Below are positions 14,086 through 15,281 of a stretch of DNA of 15,281 nucleotides, piece by piece. Both the position numbers and the translations under genes were made by a program. Each line of letters begins with the position of its first letter. Within the stretch, counting starts at the first letter, position 1. The notes below the pieces were generated by a model. That model made no database searches, was not told where the DNA came from, and saw nothing but the letters and a program-made list of their open reading frames with translations. The DNA comes from an uncultured Oscillospiraceae bacterium (GTDB lineage Bacteria > Bacillota > Clostridia > Oscillospirales > Oscillospiraceae), in contig CAAERF010000393.1 in the NCBI GenBank assembly GCA_900758315.1, positions 1-15,281 on the forward strand. The letters run 5' to 3'.

Positions 14086-14111
14086 GGGGTTATGAAAGGA
14101 GTACGAAACAG

Positions 14112-15281
14112 ATGAATTACAACAAACAGACCATCACCGACGTCCAGGTGGAGGGCAAAAGAGTCCTGCTCCGCTGTGATTTCAACGTGCCCATGGCCAA
14201 GGACGGCAGCGGCACCATCACCGATGACAAGCGGATCCGGGCGGCGCTGCCCACCATCGAGTACCTGCTGGACCACCAGGCGGAGGTGATCGCCTGTTCC
14301 CACATGGGCAAGCCCAAGGGCCAGTGGAAACCCGAGCTGAGCCTGGTGCCGGTGGCCAACCGTCTGAGCGAGCTGCTGGGACGGGAAGTGATCATGGCCA
14401 AGGACGTGATCGGTCCCGACGCCGCTGCCAAGGCGGCAGCGCTCCAGCCCGGACAGATCATGCTGCTGGAGAACCTGCGCTTTGAGCCGGGCGAGGAGAA
14501 AAATGATCCCGCCTTCGCCAAGACGCTGGCGGATATGGCCGAGCTCTACGTGTCCGATGCCTTCGGCACCGTGCATCGTGCCCATGCCTCTACCGCCGGC
14601 GTGGCCAAGTACCTGCCCGCCGTGTCCGGCTTCCTGATTGAGAAGGAGCTGGAGATCATTGGCGGCGCCCTGAAAAATCCCCAGCGTCCTCTGGTGGCGG
14701 TGCTGGGCGGCAGCAAGGTCTCCTCAAAAATCGGCGTCATCAACAATCTGCTGGAGCTGGCGGACACCATTATCATCGGCGGCGGCATGGCCTACACCTT
14801 TGAAAAGGCACAGGGTGGCCAGGTTGGCACCTCTCTGCTGGAGGAGGACTGGGTCCACTATGCGGAAGAGATGATTCAGAAGGCCGCCGAAAAGGGCGTC
14901 GAGCTGCTGCTGCCGGTGGATAACGTGTGTACCAAGGAATTTTCTGCCGACGCAGAGGCCGAGGTTTTCCCGGCCGGGCAGTTCCCCGACGGTTGGATGG
15001 GCATGGACATCGGCCCCGAGACCCAGAGACGGGATGCCGCGGCAGTGAAGAACGCGGGTACGGTCATCTGGAACGGCCCCATGGGTGTCTTTGAGTTCCC
15101 GGCCTTTGCCAAGGGCACCGAGGCCATGGCTGAGGCGCTGGCCCACAGCCATGCCGTCACCATCATCGGCGGCGGTGACAGTGCGGCGGCAGTCCAGCAG
15201 CTGGGCTATGCGGATCAGATGACCCATATCTCCACCGGTGGCGGTGCGACGTTGGAGTTCATGGAAGGCAAAGAGCTGCCC
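14112..15281 (+). CDS. pgk: Phosphoglycerate kinase (3' end cut by window)
   Basis: Glycolytic enzyme that makes ATP from 1,3-bisphosphoglycerate. The 390 visible codons stay open to the last base of the window; family members are about 395-400 residues, so only a few residues are missing. Visible motifs: [10 protein letters not shown] (19-28), the substrate-binding CSHMGKPKG (62-70; Met and Lys replace the more common Leu and Arg), [25 protein letters not shown], the [14 protein letters not shown] nucleotide-side helix, WNGPMGVFE and GGGDSAAAV (353-361), with [10 protein letters not shown] near the end. AAAGGAG lies about 11 bases before the ATG. It follows trmL rather than the more usual gap or tpiA partners; what comes next lies outside the window. 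Confidence 0.97.
   Translation, partial: MNYNKQTITDVQVEGKRVLLRCDFNVPMAKDGSGTITDDKRIRAALPTIEYLLDHQAEVIACSHMGKPKGQWKPELSLVPVANRLSELLGREVIMAKDVIGPDAAAKAAALQPGQIMLLENLRFEPGEEKNDPAFAKTLADMAELYVSDAFGTVHRAHASTAGVAKYLPAVSGFLIEKELEIIGGALKNPQRPLVAVLGGSKVSSKIGVINNLLELADTIIIGGGMAYTFEKAQGGQVGTSLLEEDWVHYAEEMIQKAAEKGVELLLPVDNVCTKEFSADAEAEVFPAGQFPDGWMGMDIGPETQRRDAAAVKNAGTVIWNGPMGVFEFPAFAKGTEAMAEALAHSHAVTIIGGGDSAAAVQQLGYADQMTHISTGGGATLEFMEGKELP

Overview
The window looks like core chromosome of a high-GC (about 60% or more by eye) Gram-positive anaerobe of the Clostridia, most likely Oscillospiraceae-like (Flavonifractor, Intestinimonas or Oscillibacter relatives). This rests on purine-rich Shine-Dalgarno sites, good sigma-A promoters with 16-17 base spacers, lspA followed by a RluD-type synthase, a rhodanese-less ThiI, a YczE/DUF6198-like membrane protein and GC-rich palindromic intergenic repeats. 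The placement is inference; no rRNA or other marker is present.

Layout. 46-1885 (+): OmpR-type response regulator and histidine kinase, closed by a strong terminator. 2006-2575 (+): xanthine phosphoribosyltransferase with its own promoter. 2659-6875 (+): YczE-like membrane protein, DEAD-box RNA helicase with a long basic tail (TTG start), lspA and a RluD-family pseudouridine synthase. 6876-7194: convergent intergenic region packed with hairpins, including two related palindromic repeats in inverted orientation and a probable bidirectional terminator. 7195-9440 (-): thiI preceded by a zinc-ribbon, single-pass membrane protein with a repetitive acidic tail. 9566-11835 (-): lipid kinase overlapping mnmE by 4 bases (kinase first). 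11842-12106: divergent regulatory region with a 16-base palindrome. 12107-13177 (+): branched-chain aminotransferase and terminator. 13570-15281 (+): trmL and pgk, with pgk cut by the window edge a few residues before its end.

Theme. Five genes act on RNA: the helicase, the RluD-type synthase, ThiI (s4U8), MnmE (xm5U34) and TrmL (Nm34). They sit among housekeeping genes for purine salvage, lipoprotein maturation, lipid phosphorylation, branched-chain amino acids and glycolysis. I saw no phage, transposase, CRISPR array, toxin-antitoxin or defence gene, no tRNA or rRNA, and no biosynthetic cluster. I do not see a clear undescribed system. The least explained items are the zinc-ribbon/repeat membrane protein ahead of thiI, the paired palindromic repeats (one of which forms the 3' end of the rluD-type gene), and the helicase tail and leader.
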